Shown: positions 43,936-56,600 of the stretch, in pieces
Numbering within the stretch: position 1 is the first letter of the stretch
Layout: each line of letters begins with the position of its first letter
NCBI GenBank assembly: GCA_008828725.1
Contig: MEHQ01003633.1
Coordinates: 1-64,000, forward strand
Direction of reading: 5' to 3'
From: Saccharina japonica
Lineage: Eukaryota > Sar > Phaeophyceae > Laminariales > Laminariaceae
DNA: 64,000 bases
Made by a program: the position numbers and the translations under genes
The notes under the pieces: model-generated
What the model saw: only the letters and a program-made list of their open reading frames with translations
Told to the model about the DNA's origin: nothing
Database searches by the model: none

Positions 43936-44830
43936 TGCTGCGATATAGATACTCGTAGAACATTTTGGCTGAAACGTTTTCTGACCGGCCTATTACAGTA
44001 GTAATAAAGTAGTATTAACGCCTCCTTAACCCAAAACCGTCGGAATTTCATTTTTGCGTTGCAAATATATTTATTACGAGCGAATGCGAGTTTCTAATTT
44101 TGACCAAGTCTCTCGTGGTAGGGACCCCTTGCGAGAAAGCGCCGACCGTCGTTTTACTTGATTAAACAGTTGAATCTATCCGCACTTTTCCGTCGGCACT
44201 TTTCATAAAACTCTCATAATTTTATTCGTCTACTGCGTGGTTATCCAACATATTCTCATAATTTTGTCTGTCTGATTCGTTGCACTCTCACATAAAAAAA
44301 AAGAAAATTTTAGTCGTACACGGGTCTTGAAACCGTGACCCTTATCGTGGTAAGCACCTGTACTACGTACCTGTTACCCTACACGTACAAGTGGTGTGAA
44401 TATCCAGTTTTTATTCACTTCTATAGTAAACGTACTGCAACTCTAACGGCGAAACAAACGTGGTCAACACGGTTTCGAACCCGTGATCCTAGTCTGCGCC
44501 ATCATGCGCGTGTACCGCCTGAAGGGAGGGCAGAAGGGGTTCTCGGGGCACGTCGTTGACGTTTTTTCCTGATGTTTTCCCCACCAATGCACACAAGCTG
44601 ACGACAGTTACTAATATCCTGCTGCGCGAGTTCCTAGCGACAGCTCTACTGTCTTATATATAAAATATGAATCCATTATTATTAGGTCATGGAATTGTTC
44701 ATCGGGTAGCACTTTTATTTTCCCTCAGAATCACTTTTTGTGTGAGGTATATGATACGAGCAGAGCTCCTCTCGTCACCACCCTCAGAAATGGCATGGTG
44801 CACCTGCATGCAGGCTACCGTAGCATGCGT
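43936..44830 (+). mobile_element. MITE family A copy split by a 0.6-kb insertion
   Basis: The left half (TTTTGGCTGAAACGTTTTCT to ATTTTTGCGTTGC, about 43936-44080) and right half (CATGGAATTGTTCATCGGGT to ACCGTAGCATGCGTC, about 44685-44830) are separated by unrelated sequence that carries two tRNA-like T arms. Confidence 0.75.
44290..44530 (-). other. Two tRNA-like sequences (SINE or pseudo-tRNA)
   Basis: On the minus strand GATCACGGGTTCGAAACCGTG (44465-44488 area) and GGTCACGGTTTCAAGACCCG (44320-44340 area) look like tRNA variable-loop and T-arm segments. They are 130 bp apart, each preceded by anticodon-arm-like text (CAGACTAGGATC; TACCACGATAAGGGTC). The T loop of the first is one base too long and I cannot fold a complete cloverleaf, so a tRNA-derived SINE or pseudogene is more likely than a working tRNA. 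Confidence 0.35.
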
Positions 44831-45319
44831 CTGCCCTGAATTTTAATTTTGTTGTTGAGTCGGCCCTCCTTTTGTCTGGAATAAACGTCGTTCGACCTCT
44901 TGAGACAAAAATAGCAAGCTACCCTTGAGACAGAAAGTTAGATCCGTTCCACGACAAGGGTGCATAGCACATTTCTAGCAAAAACAAATCGGAAGGATGC
45001 TATTAAAGGCGCCTAAATATATAATCGTCGGAATGCCCTCCTGTTTTCCGATGTATGTTTTGTTTTTTACCTACTAGGTAGGCCATATGGGATTGTTCAC
45101 CGGGTGTATACGAGTAGCCCTTTTATTTCTCCTTGTGCGACCATCCTCCGAAAAACAAATGGTCCATCTTTACCTTACCATGTGTCTCGCCTACAGGGAT
45201 TTATATCTTATGCCTTGATACGACGGGAGGTGTCTTCGTTTGAGGGGGTATGCCGGCCCTCTTGGTTGTGGTCGGGAGTTATGAATTCGGATAATGGTGC
45301 GCACTATGACAGGCGGGCT

Positions 45320-45370
45320 CCACAGCTGACGGACTACCCCCGATATTCAGCTGACGGACTACCCCCGATA
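45320..45370. repeat. Perfect 25-bp tandem duplication
   Basis: CAGCTGACGGACTACCCCCG followed by ATATT occurs twice in a row. Confidence 0.9.
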
Positions 45371-46194
45371 TTAGCAGTATCATACTCGTCATCCGACAGT
45401 TTAGTGTGTAGCATGGGTGCGTTTCAACGTTGATCACTCATGAGCACTCACTCCGAAACAAGAAAACTGTGGCCGGAAACAAAAAAGAGACCCCTGCACA
45501 AAGTATAGTCCCTTCTGTGCGTAGCTTCTCCCGGCTTGACCTTTCGTATCGTTCGACTACCGTATACTGTATGTTGTGTGCAATTGTATTCGTAACTAAA
45601 CCCCTCTACGCGCTTTCTGACACTCGAAGTGAATTTAATGGTATATTCCTGCGATGATCCGGCCCGGCGGCTTAGGAAATGGCTCACAAACCTGCTACGC
45701 GATATGTACAACACCACCATAAATGCATTCAATTCATACCGAATTTTTTCAAGAAATGTTTTTACTGCACGTTAAGCCTCCGGCCGGGGCACACGATATT
45801 GTAAGATACTACAGTACGTAGGTACCAGGTACGCCTTTCAACGTGAATCACTCATAAACGCCACAGAAACAAGAAGAGCTCTTTGCACAAAACCTACTCC
45901 CTTCTGTGTGCCCGCTTCCTCCGTGATATCGTTGTAGTAGAGTATATAAATATTAATACATCGTGAGATTGCTCGTCGTGGCTGCATCTTCCTTATTCTC
46001 GGTAGCAGCGAGTTTTGGGTTTTTTTCCCGGGTTCCCACGGGAAACACCACTATGGTAACCCACGGTATACCATGCATGCTGTCCAGGGGGGGCGAGGAA
46101 GTGCAACCGAGCTAAAAGCCGCCATGTGACACACACAGTTAGTTGGGGGTGCCGACGTGTGCTGAGCTTGGCCCTTCCTGCACCCTGTCGGGGC

Positions 46195-46440
46195 CATTTC
46201 GGGCCCTTTCTGTGCCCTTTCGGGGCCATCTCTGACCATTTCTGAGTCCTTCCGGGACCATTTCGGCCCCTTTATGTGCCCTTGCGGAACCTTTCAGGAC
46301 CTTTCGGGACAATTTGACGCCCTTTCTGTGTCCTGTCGAGTCCTTTCGAGACCTTTCTGGACCTTCCGGGACCTTTCGGGGTCATTTCGGGGCCCTTTGG
46401 GGCCATTTCGGAGTCGTTTCGGGGGCATTTCGGGGGTGGC
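46195..46440. repeat. CCTTTCGGGACC-type tandem array, about 10-12 bp unit
   Basis: Imperfect words TTTCGGGACC, TTTCGGGGCC and TTTCTG recur through the tract. ORFs across it (repeating FRDLSG/GPEM-like residues) are produced by the repeat. Confidence 0.9.
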
Positions 46441-47469
46441 GGCCAATCAAAGCAACTTGTCAAGTGCGGTCCACCATCAGCCTTCTAGGCATGCATGCCT
46501 TGGTGGAAGAGCGTGTACCAGTATCAAGTGCTGCACCATAACACCACCAAGCCATAATACCCACCCGCTCTGCTGTGCGCGTGTGGTACATGCAGCATCT
46601 CCTGGTATTCATACTCTTGATACCATCGACTACTACAGTAGTATTGATACATATCCACCATTGATACTATTAATATACACACCAGCCCCAGCTGTCTAGA
46701 GAGAGGTCCGATGCCGTACTCGTCAGTTTGGTCGATCCGTCGTTTTTTTGCGGGCGAGACGACAGACACGTGCATGCTACGTGCATGCTGAGGTAAGGGT
46801 GCACCAATCACTTCCTGAGGGTCGTCACTTGAGGAGGGAGCTCTATTCTAATAGTAAGTCACCCAGAAGCCGACCTTGATAAAAATGAAAGTGCAACGCG
46901 ATGAACAATACCATGGCACAGGCGAACAAAACATATTAATATTGCAAAAAAAAAAATGAATGGCGTTATTTTTCGACGGTTTCGGGTTAAAAAGCCCCGC
47001 CATTCTGAAGATATGTTCTGTTCCATGTGAATCAACTCCCACGGAGGGAATAACCATATCTTCATTACAATAGTACGTGGTATTATTTAGCGTCGCTTCA
47101 AGTGTCACTTCGCCCACGCCCTGGGAACGCATTGCTCCGGAAGAAGAAACGAGTGTTGGGAAATTGCTTTCGGCCGTGAGAAAACGGTCAAGTTTTGTTG
47201 TCGCCCATCCGGGGCAAGAATAAAAATAAAATAAAAAATTGCCAAAAATATAAACAAAATGAATCCGTCCAGCAGCACATACATGCTGGGTACGTACGTC
47301 TGCACCGCCTTTTTCCTTACGATGGCATTCTATATAATATACAAATGTATACCAGGTACCTTCTAAAAGATACTGACTTCCATGGTCACCACCTACTAAC
47401 TGTCGTACACGAAACAGAGAGAAAACGAAAACGCAGTTCGTCTTAAAGCAGGAGATCAGTCGCCAATCA

Positions 47470-47760
47470 GTGCGTGAGGTGCCAAACTTAGTGGGCACAA
47501 AAAAGCACGTCACAAACCAAGCAAGGAAAAAAAAAAACGGAAATACAAGGAAACATCGAATCAGGGAAAAGAAAATAGAGTTAAGACAGGAAAAAGAACA
47601 GAAGGAAGGGAAAACGATTGGACAGGAAGGAAAAAGGGAAGGAAAGAAGGGAAAACAGCATACACGCATATTCGTACACAGAAGAAAAGGGGAAAAAAAG
47701 CATGTCGAGAACGACACACCAAAAAAGCTCCAAAAAAAAACAAGAGGAAAAAAACTAGCT
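47470..47760. repeat. Purine-rich low-complexity tract
   Basis: The + strand is mostly A and G, giving a Lys/Glu/Arg-rich 127-codon ORF on + and a Phe/Ser/Leu-rich 289-codon ORF on - (46848-47717). Both are compositional. Confidence 0.85.
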
Positions 47761-48564
47761 AACGCTCGAGAGACGCCGTACTCAGTGTGTACTCAGCACG
47801 TAATCAGCACGTACTCAGGGAGAGACAAACACATGGAGGGAAGAAGAAAGTAGCCGCTAATCGTATCGGAGCAACTGGAAAAATAGGGCTGCCTGCAACA
47901 ACTCCTGCAGAAAACAATGGTGACCACAATGATTGCCCTAGACTCTATTAAGCCTACGTACGCATTTTGAAGTAGATACAACGTCTCCTGCCTATGGCCC
48001 GCTTTACATATCTACTCGATTCCCAACAGTGCCAGCCTGGTGCCAGCGACATCGACATATAGCAGCATCCATCTATGCCACAGACTTTATCACGATGTCC
48101 ATCGAAAGAAGCCGCACCTTCCGCTCGTTCGTGCAAACTCAGCTATACTCAAGCACATGCAGGTCACCAAACGATCGAACGATGGGCATTCCCTTATCTA
48201 CTCCTGCTGTATCTTTGCACTGACTGCCGTTACTATTCGTCGGTACCCTAGTACACGTCGTCGGTAGAGAGCTATGGGCATTCCGCCCGTCGGTCACAAG
48301 GAAAACCATGTTCGCCCTTTCTTCGATACGACGACTCTCGCTACTGCGGTAAATCTCTCCATGATACACAGGCATGCACTGCCTCTGCTAATACCAAAAC
48401 CCTCTCTTATCACCCGGGGTGGTCGCTGACCTACTCGTATCCTCTTGACGATAATATGCTCTACGCGCTACGCGGCACGCGCGACCTACTGAGGGAGGTC
48501 TAATTCCACGCAGCTTGCAGAGATGAGAGTTTCTCGCTGCTCGATCTCACAGCTGATTTCGCTC

Positions 48565-48610
48565 CCCCCCCCCCCCCCCCCCCCCCCGCCCCCCCCCCCC
48601 CCCCCCCCCA
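48565..48610. repeat. Poly-C tract
   Basis: About 45 bases of C with one G. Its length may be unreliable in assembly. Confidence 0.95.
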
Positions 48611-49359
48611 AATTTTGTTGTGTTAAAAAAACTCGACGAAAATGCGCCAGGTGGTCGGTTATCCAACCGGCGTGTCCAATTATGTCTACACCTCTACCAA
48701 AAAAGAGGTTCTACCACTCTGCATAGAGCTGTGATGATATCAGGCACAGCAGTATTTGTATACTGGTACTTAAAAAAATACTCTAGAATTGTGGCATGTA
48801 CCAGAAGCACACAGCACAACGTGACGCTGAGATGCGATCGCGACGCTATTAATCGTGAGCGATGCAAGTGACCTCGACTGCAGTAGGGGTATAAAGGTGA
48901 ACGAAAAACCACCCCCGAACGCTTACTCTACTATAGCTTTTTTATTCCCAGCTCCCTCAACTCGTACGTACATACGAAGCTGTTTTACCCTCATCGCTCA
49001 CACGCCCCGCTCCTTCTCTCCCCCGGTATAATGAATACGTGCGTGCCTTTTTTTTATCGCGCGTAGGGCTTAAGCATTTTCCAAGCTGCTCGTCGATTTT
49101 CATCGAGCTTTCTTAACTCGCGCTCTCGACACTACGTAATATGGCATTCTTGATATGGTCAAGATAGCGCACAGTCTGTATAATAGTAGTAGCAAAGTCG
49201 TGCGGTAGTAACGTTCAGCCTCTTCGTCCAAGCTATGGTATACTTAGGCTGCAAAAGAAGGGAGGGAGGAAGGGACGGCTAATTGTCATGAGGTACGCAT
49301 CATATCGAATTGTGAACCCTTGGTCTATTCCCGCATACTGATGGAGCTTGTGACAGAGC

Positions 49360-49730
49360 CAGCTCGTTCTCAAGCTTGCTCTAAAGCTTGCGCTAAGCTT
49401 GAGCTAAGCTTGCTCTACGCTTGCTCTAAGCTTGCCCGAAGCTTGCCCGAAGCTTGCCCGAAGCTTGCCCGAAGCTTGCCCGAAGCTTGCCCTGAGCTTG
49501 CCCTGAGCTTGCTCTGAAGCTCGCTCTAAGCTTGTCCTAAGCTTTCTCTAAGCTTGCCCTAAAGCTTGCCCTAAGCTTGCCCTAAGCTTGCCCTAAGCTT
49601 GCTCTAAGCTTGCCCTAAGCTTGCCCTAAGCTTGCTCTGAAGCTGCTCTAAGCTTGCCCTAAGCTTGCCCTAAGCTTGCCCTAACTGCTCTAAGCTTGCT
49701 TACAGCTGCTAAGCTTGCTAAGCTGCTAAG
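49360..49730. repeat. AAGCTTGCCCT tandem array
   Basis: About 30 copies of an 11-12-bp unit built on the palindrome AAGCTT, with CTCTA, CCCGA and CCCTG variants between. Confidence 0.95.
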
Positions 49731-50139
49731 GCAGAGACAAGAGGTAGGAGACAGTGCTCTGATCCCCTTCACTGGCTGCCCCTTTCAATTGATAAAAACA
49801 AAAGTATCAAAAGACAAACAGAGGCCTTCACATACAAGCCCCAAAACAGTTAGCTCCTAACAGCCTTAACATTTTTGCCGGGGGGGGGGGGGGGGGGCGG
49901 TCTCATTGTTTGCTTGCCTTAGTCATTTGACCATTGAGGGGGGGAGGGGGGGGGCAGCAGGTCTACAGTATGTGCTGATAGGCTGACCAGCAGCACAAAA
50001 TGGCCGAAAGAGCCCTTGACAAGCCCAGTGCAAAACGGGAGTCCATAAATATTCAGCGGGGGATGGGGGTACTCTTGTCGTGCATGGCCGTTGTCGTATG
50101 GCCATAGACCCTCGCGTTCCTACAATGTTGGGAGATGGA

Positions 50140-50490
50140 GCGATCTAGATGATCTAGCCGATCTAGATTATCTAGACGACCTAGATGACCTAGATGACCT
50201 AGATTATCTAGATGATCTAAATGACCTAGATGATCTATTAATAGATTATCTAGATGACCTAGATTATCTAGATTATCTAGATTACTTAGATGATACAGAT
50301 GATCTAAATTACCTAGGTGATCTATTATAGATCATCTAGATGAACTAGATGACCTAGATGACCTAGATGATCCATTAATAGATGATCTAGATGAACTAGA
50401 TGAACTAGATGATCTAGACGATCCAGACGATCTAGATTCTATAGATCGCCTACATCGTCTAGATCAGCTAGATCAGCTAGGTGATCTAGA
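50140..50490. repeat. GATCTAGATGAC-type tandem array touching the LOX2 stop codon
   Basis: Imperfect 9-12-bp words GATCTAGAT, GACCTAGAT and GATTATCTA. On the - strand they begin directly after the LOX2 TAG and would form the 3' UTR. Confidence 0.95.
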
Positions 50491-50600
50491 TGTTGATGGA
50501 CTGAGGGACGTTGTCCGGGAGGAGCGTGGCATAGGCGAAGTTGGCCGCGTCTTTCTTGTCCTTGCCCCTCTTCCTCCACGCAGCCACAATGTGCGAGTTC
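50486..50600 (-). CDS. LOX2 last exon: C-terminus with terminal isoleucine
   Basis: It encodes NSHIVAAWRKRGKDKKDAAN and ends LLPDNVPQSINI, then TAG. The stop codon abuts a long CTAGAT-type array that would form the 3' UTR. Acceptor CGTGCACAG. Confidence 0.95.
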
Positions 50601-53600
50601 CTGTGCACGGGGTCAAGGGGAAAGGATTAATTCCATTTCGTGAGTTCGCAAGACCAAACATGTCGTTAATAAGAGGCATGCCAAGCAAGGAAAAAACGAG
50701 CGCTGTCGATAAATCAAGGGTGCAGGGCCGAGTGTTCCACACTAAATAAAACCTACTTAGTAGCAGTTTTGGTGTCAGTCAAGGGATGTCAAGGCAACGT
50801 TGCTGTCTGCCAGGGGGTGAAAGTGTTGTCCGTCTGTCTGTCTGTCTATCGGTCCCAGGACACTTTTGCGCAAGACCGACCGATGTAGATGGTAGTATAG
50901 ATAATACGTCCGACAACAACGTTATAAAAACAGCTCACGCGTCGATCTACTGCTGTAGATTGTCTTCAACGACGTTGCAGATCGCGATAGATGATCTAGG
51001 GTGGAACTATGAAGGGCCTCTGATTGGCTTAAAAACGACAAAAAAAAAAAGTGAAAGTCAAGCAGAGTAGACAAAATCAGGTATACCTGGGTTTTAAAGA
51101 GGCAAAAACAGGTACAACGAGTTTTGGACCAATGGCAGGGCTGGTGGAGTGCGTTTTTTACTCGACTTTAAGTATGTACCTGTTAGCCGCAAACGGACCC
51201 GGTGTACCTGTTTTTGGCCGCAAACGGACCAGGTATACCTATTTTTGGCCGCAAACGGACCAGGTATACCTGTTTTTGGCCGCTGCCTATTATATTTCAT
51301 TCACCCCTACCCCGCCGAAGTCGACGATCTGGGGTTGTTCCAGATAGGCAGCTGATGAAGGAGCCTCATGTATGATATGTAAAAAGGTCCAAATAAAAAG
51401 CAAACCAGCGCTTGCTGTATGTCCCACATGTCAATGATAGAGTAAAAGCCCAACCGTCCATCTAGGCCTAGGCGGCCTAGATCGTGATCTGTTCCATTAA
51501 ATAAAACAGTATGACGGCGGACCATACCTGGTTGTAATTAAGACCCATCACGTACGAAAAAACCGATATATTCCAGTATTTTAAACATGCATATTTGGTC
51601 CTGCAGTACGAAGTAACTCACTCGTCGACCATGTCGGTCTCGATCGTCTCGAGGGCCTCCTGGTATTTGGCGAGCGGCTCCCTTACGCGCTTATCGCTGA
51701 ACTGGTGTGTGTCGTAATCGCCCAGCCTGTTATCGTGTTAACAGTGTGAATGAAAACAAAAACAAAACACGAGGACGGCGACAACGTGGTGGGAAGTATA
51801 AAATAAGTGTGTGCGTACCATACAACCTTTTAGATGACGGCCATTTTTACACCAAAACAAAATAAAAAAATGGGCAGCGGCCAAAAACAGGTACACCTGG
51901 TCCGTTCGGGGCCAAAAAAAGGTATATACTAAAATCAAGTTTAAAATGCACCCCACGAACCTGCCGTTCCTTGCAACGCAAAGTAGAGTTAGTTAGTTGT
52001 TTCACGTTCTTCGTCCTCGCCCGATGGCTACGTATACGAGTAGCTGCTATTAATAGTACGAGGAACGAACGCCTGCTGCTGTATTCTCCCTTCTCAGCTT
52101 GCGACACCCCTGGTATTCCAAGTCAACCACAATCCCGAAGGGGAGCCTTCTATCTTGTATTATTTCGGCGTAGGTGTGCAGGCAGATATATGTGTCGCTC
52201 GAGTGGCGTGTGGTGCGAGGTGCGAAGGGAGGATGGGGTCTCCGCGTACGTCGTCATTTGTATAGGGGGCATAGGGTGGAACTATGAAGGGCCTCTGATT
52301 GGCTTAAAAACGACAAAAAAAAAGGTGAAAGTCAAGCAGAGTAGCCAAAACCAGGTATACCTCTGTTTTAAAGAGGCAAAAACAGGTACAACGAGTTTTG
52401 GACCAATGGCAGGGCACGTGGAGTGCGTTTTTGACTTGATTTTAAGTATGTACCTGTTTTTGGCCGCAAACGGACGAGGTATACCTTTTTTTGGCCGATG
52501 CCCAAAAACAATATATATATATTATACGATAGTGTACTTGTGAAGTGCTTACGTACGTAGTGTACTTACTTAGTGTACCTACTTATTAATAGTGTACTCA
52601 CTTAGTGTACTCACTTACTCAGGGTACTCACGTAGTTGTACTCACTTAGTGTACTCACTCACTGTACTTACTTAGTTAACTTATGTAGTGTACTTAGTGA
52701 ACTTATGCAGTGAACTTACGTAGTGCACCTCTTAAGTGTACCTACTTATTAATAGTATACTTACTTATTAATAGTGTACTTACTTAGTGTGGATGACAGA
52801 CCCGAGAAGAGTGGCGAGGATGACCTGGCTAGTCGCCACCTCGAGAGGGGGCAGGTAGTTGAGGTAGTCCTTGAAAGTCCTCGTCGCCTGAGACGGCGGC
52901 CGTCAAGCGAGCCACAGCATCAAACAAGTCAATACATTATACAAGGCATGCATCATGCATCATGGTACGGGCGTTTAACCAAAAAAAGGTATAAAATGCG
53001 GACTGATATGTACGTACGGCGGAGCGTATGGTCGTGCTTTGTGTAGCCTGTCGTAGTCTCCACGCAAGGAAAACTGATCCTGACCTGATTCGACACGATA
53101 GACTCGTCCGTACCTGGTCTACTCGAAGATCGTATGTCGTAATGCATTTAAGTGTATCTTCAAGGTCGATATTTTTCATACCTTAAACCTTTCGACGCGA
53201 TATAAGTACATCCCAAGTTCGAGACTTCGATAGATCGGAAGATTTGATACGATCTCTAACACGCTAAATGTACCTACATAAAAATATTACTCCTCTGACC
53301 TTGGCGGTCAGTATGTACTCCACCGCCGTATCAGTACAAAAAAAAAAAAAAAAAAAAACGGATACCGGGGAATAGACAGATAGACAGGAGGGCTACGATC
53401 ACATGCAGGGGGGGGGGCATGTTCAAAATATACCGCATATCAAAAGTTCGACATTTTGATGTATGCGTACGAGGCAAGTTAAAACTTTGGGCAGCGGCCA
53501 AAAACAGGTACACCTGGTCCGTTCGGGGCCCAAAACATGTACATACTAAAATCAAGTTTAAAACGCACCCCACGAACCTGCCGCTCCTTGCAATGCAAAG

Positions 53601-56600
53601 TAGAGTTTTTTTCGTGCTCTTCGTGCTCGCCCGGTGGCTACGTATACGAGTAGCTGCTAGTATTAGTACGAGGAACGAACGCCTGCTGCTGTATTCTCCG
53701 TTCTCAACTTTTGTGACACCCCTGGTATTCCAAGTCAACCACAATCCCGAAGGGGAGCCTTCTATCTCGTATTATTTCGGCGGAGGTATGCAGGCAGATG
53801 TGTGTGTGTGTCGCTCGAGTGGCGTGTAGTGCGAGGTGCGAAGGGAGAAGGGGGTCTCCGCGTACGTCGGCATTTGTATAGGGGGCATAGGGTGGAACTA
53901 TGAAGGGCCTCTGAATGGCTTAAAAACGACAAAAAAAAAGGTGAAAGTCAAGCAGAGTAGACAAAATCAGGTATACCTGTGTTTTGAAGAGGCAAAAACC
54001 GGTACAACGAGTTATGGACCAATGGCAGCGCACGTGGAGTGCGTGTTTGACTTGGCTTTAAGTATGTACCTGATTTTGGCCGCAAAAGGACGAGGTATAC
54101 CTTTTTTTGGCCGCTGCCCTAAAACTTTCCATGTATCAATACCAGGTAGCTCGATATCGATGTATTAAATTAAAACGATCTTTATTTGCTACCACTCTGA
54201 CCCGAAATATAAGAACCATTTCAACTACATGTTAATGTACAAACGATCCTTATATTCTGGGTCAGAGTGGTATATTGTTGTATCGAAGGTTTCGCTACGA
54301 TGTCTCAGGACTAAGAGTGCTTCTCACCTTGTCGGTGGGGGGAACGGCGTAGACGGAACCAGGGGTGTTCGGGACGTAGGACACGATTTGCTTCTGGGGG
54401 AAGTTGACGGCGGCGTGGAGGGTGCTGGCCGAGTAAATCAGGCTCGACACCACCTGCAAAAACAAATAAAAAAACAAATCAAAAACGAAAACAAAAGCAC
54501 AGAGGCAGCAGCAGCAGAAGCAGCAGCAGCAAGGGGCAGCAAGGGGCAGCGAGGGGCTCAGTGAGCGAGCAAACCAAAGCAAAAAAACAGCAGCAGCAGC
54601 AGCCGTAGCAGCCGTAGCAAGAAGCAGCAGCAGTAGCAAACAGCAGCGAGCAGCAGCAGCAGCAAGGGGGCTTACAGCAGTGATCGAAACTCGTTGTGAA
54701 AAAAACACTTTTGGTTCAAGGGTGTGAATATATAGACACAGCATGTATAGGGTACAGTTGTTTGACCCAAAAACGGTACGACAATACTATTTGTTGTTCT
54801 GTACGTATCTTAGCGATGATGACCTTAAGTCAACTTTGCCGATGCTTAGGAGAGTTCTACTCATATCAAAAACGTTTTTTTCTACACATATCTTGCGATG
54901 AAGGCCTTAGTCAACGTTACCTAAGCTTAACCCTTTTAGAACTGCAGTCCCGTTTTGGGTACAAACCACTCTAACTCTAAGTGATTTGTCCCCAAAACGG
55001 GACTCCAGTCCTATAAGGGTTAAGAGAGTTTTACTAATAAACCACATTTTTTTCTTTTTCTGCGTATCTTTTGCGACGGAGGCCTTAGTCAACACTATCG
55101 ATGCTTACGTAGGGGAGTTTTACTTATACATCATAAACTCTTTTGTTTTGGTACGTATCTTTGCGATGGAGGCGTTATCAACATCAACATTGCCGATGCT
55201 TACTGCAGCAGTAGGAGAGTTTTTTGTTGTTGTTGTTGTGACGAACCTTTGAGATGAAGGCCCTCTTGTCCTTGGCGCTGCTGAACTCTTTCATCCACGT
55301 CATCTGCCCGGTGGTCGCCAGCTCGTCAACGAACGCCTGCGCATGAAATGGGGTATAGTTTTTTTGTGTCACTAATAACAAGGAGGCGTGTTTGCCATGC
55401 AGGGGTGGAGGCTAATTTTCACGAGGACCCTCAGTTGAGAATCTCTTGTATCCTCACACGAAAACCGGACAAAACTTGAAAATTAAGACGACCAATCTCA
55501 TGGCCTATCCAACGAAAACTATAACGAAAAATTCCATACTATTTTGAAGACAATATTTTAAGGCACACAAGGTTGCAAAACGACGTTCGGTACAAACTTT
55601 TGTCATTCCGGGGGAGCATAGAAATTAAAATCTAACATTGTTCGTCAAAATAGTGAAATATATAGGTTTTGTGTGTGTCGTATGTCCCTTGTACTATTAA
55701 TAGATTTAGAAACCCCGAAGCTGACTGATTGTTCTCCTTTTACGAAAGATGAGCAAGGGATTTTGAGGCAGAATACAAGATGATGGGACTGTTTCAGCCA
55801 CGTCATCGGTTTTTTTCCCCCGATGTTTTTGACCAGCTCGTCGTCAACGAAGGCCTGTGTGAGGTGGGATGGTCGCCGAGCCAGACAGAGCAAGCACCGC
55901 ACCGTTTCGTGCTAACCGAGACTACAGAACCATATTCCAGGCACCAAATCCAACCACAAAAAGCAGAAACAAAAAACGAGAGAACCGTTTTGATTTTCTC
56001 CTTTTCCCATCGATTTCTGTTTTATTTGTTTGCTTCGACAAGCCGTGGTCATATACAGTAGTAGATGCATTTCCTTCCCACGTTGGTATGTACGTGCCGT
56101 CAACTTTTATCGTGCAGAGGGTTCAGCAATGTTAGCACTGCTCGGCAATAGATTTTCTTGACAGCTCGCGCTCTCGAGGTTTTCGTGACGAGTATTACTA
56201 ACCCTACGTACGCCTGATCCTAAAGTCTAGGCCACTCAGATCCAATCAAACATTGGATAGCGTTAGCCCAGTCCAATCCGCTGGACTCTACGACCTGCCT
56301 TACCTACCAAAAACATTGCCAACTACTAGTATATCGGGGGACCATAGTGAATAGGACTTGTCGTACACACAAAAACCTATATATTTCCTATTTTTACTAA
56401 CACTATTTGGTCCTATCTACTATTATATGATGTTTTACTATGGTCCTCCGTAATAATAGTAAACAGCACAGGGCAGCACAGAGGGGTGTGGTCACCCCAA
56501 GTGTCCGAAAACTGGCAAACTCTACGTACTGCCTTGCCTAGAAAAAGCCATCACCAACCGAAAAAAAAAAGCAGATCAATCTTCGTACCTGAAGCTCGTA

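Larger units (their letters stand above)
42463..50485. other. Intergenic space between convergent LOX1 and LOX2
   Basis: No recognisable protein gene. It contains a C-rich tract after the LOX1 stop, degenerate tandem repeats at 42.7-43.3 kb, family A pieces, tRNA-like sequences near 44.3-44.5 kb, CCTTTCGGGACC-like repeats, a purine-rich tract with a matching long antisense ORF, and homopolymer and AAGCTTGC arrays near LOX2. Confidence 0.7.

Noticed and set aside
46848-47717. 289-codon ORF on the minus strand, the longest in the window
   Set aside because: It is Phe/Ser/Leu-rich because it reads the complement of a purine-rich tract, and it ends in a family A repeat fragment. It has no domain-like pattern.
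47470-47853. 127-codon Lys/Arg/Glu-rich ORF
   Set aside because: Composition follows the AG-rich tract; no motif, and it overlaps the opposite spurious ORF.
50091-50330. 79-codon Asp/Leu/Tyr-rich ORF
   Set aside because: Translation of the GATCTAGAT array.
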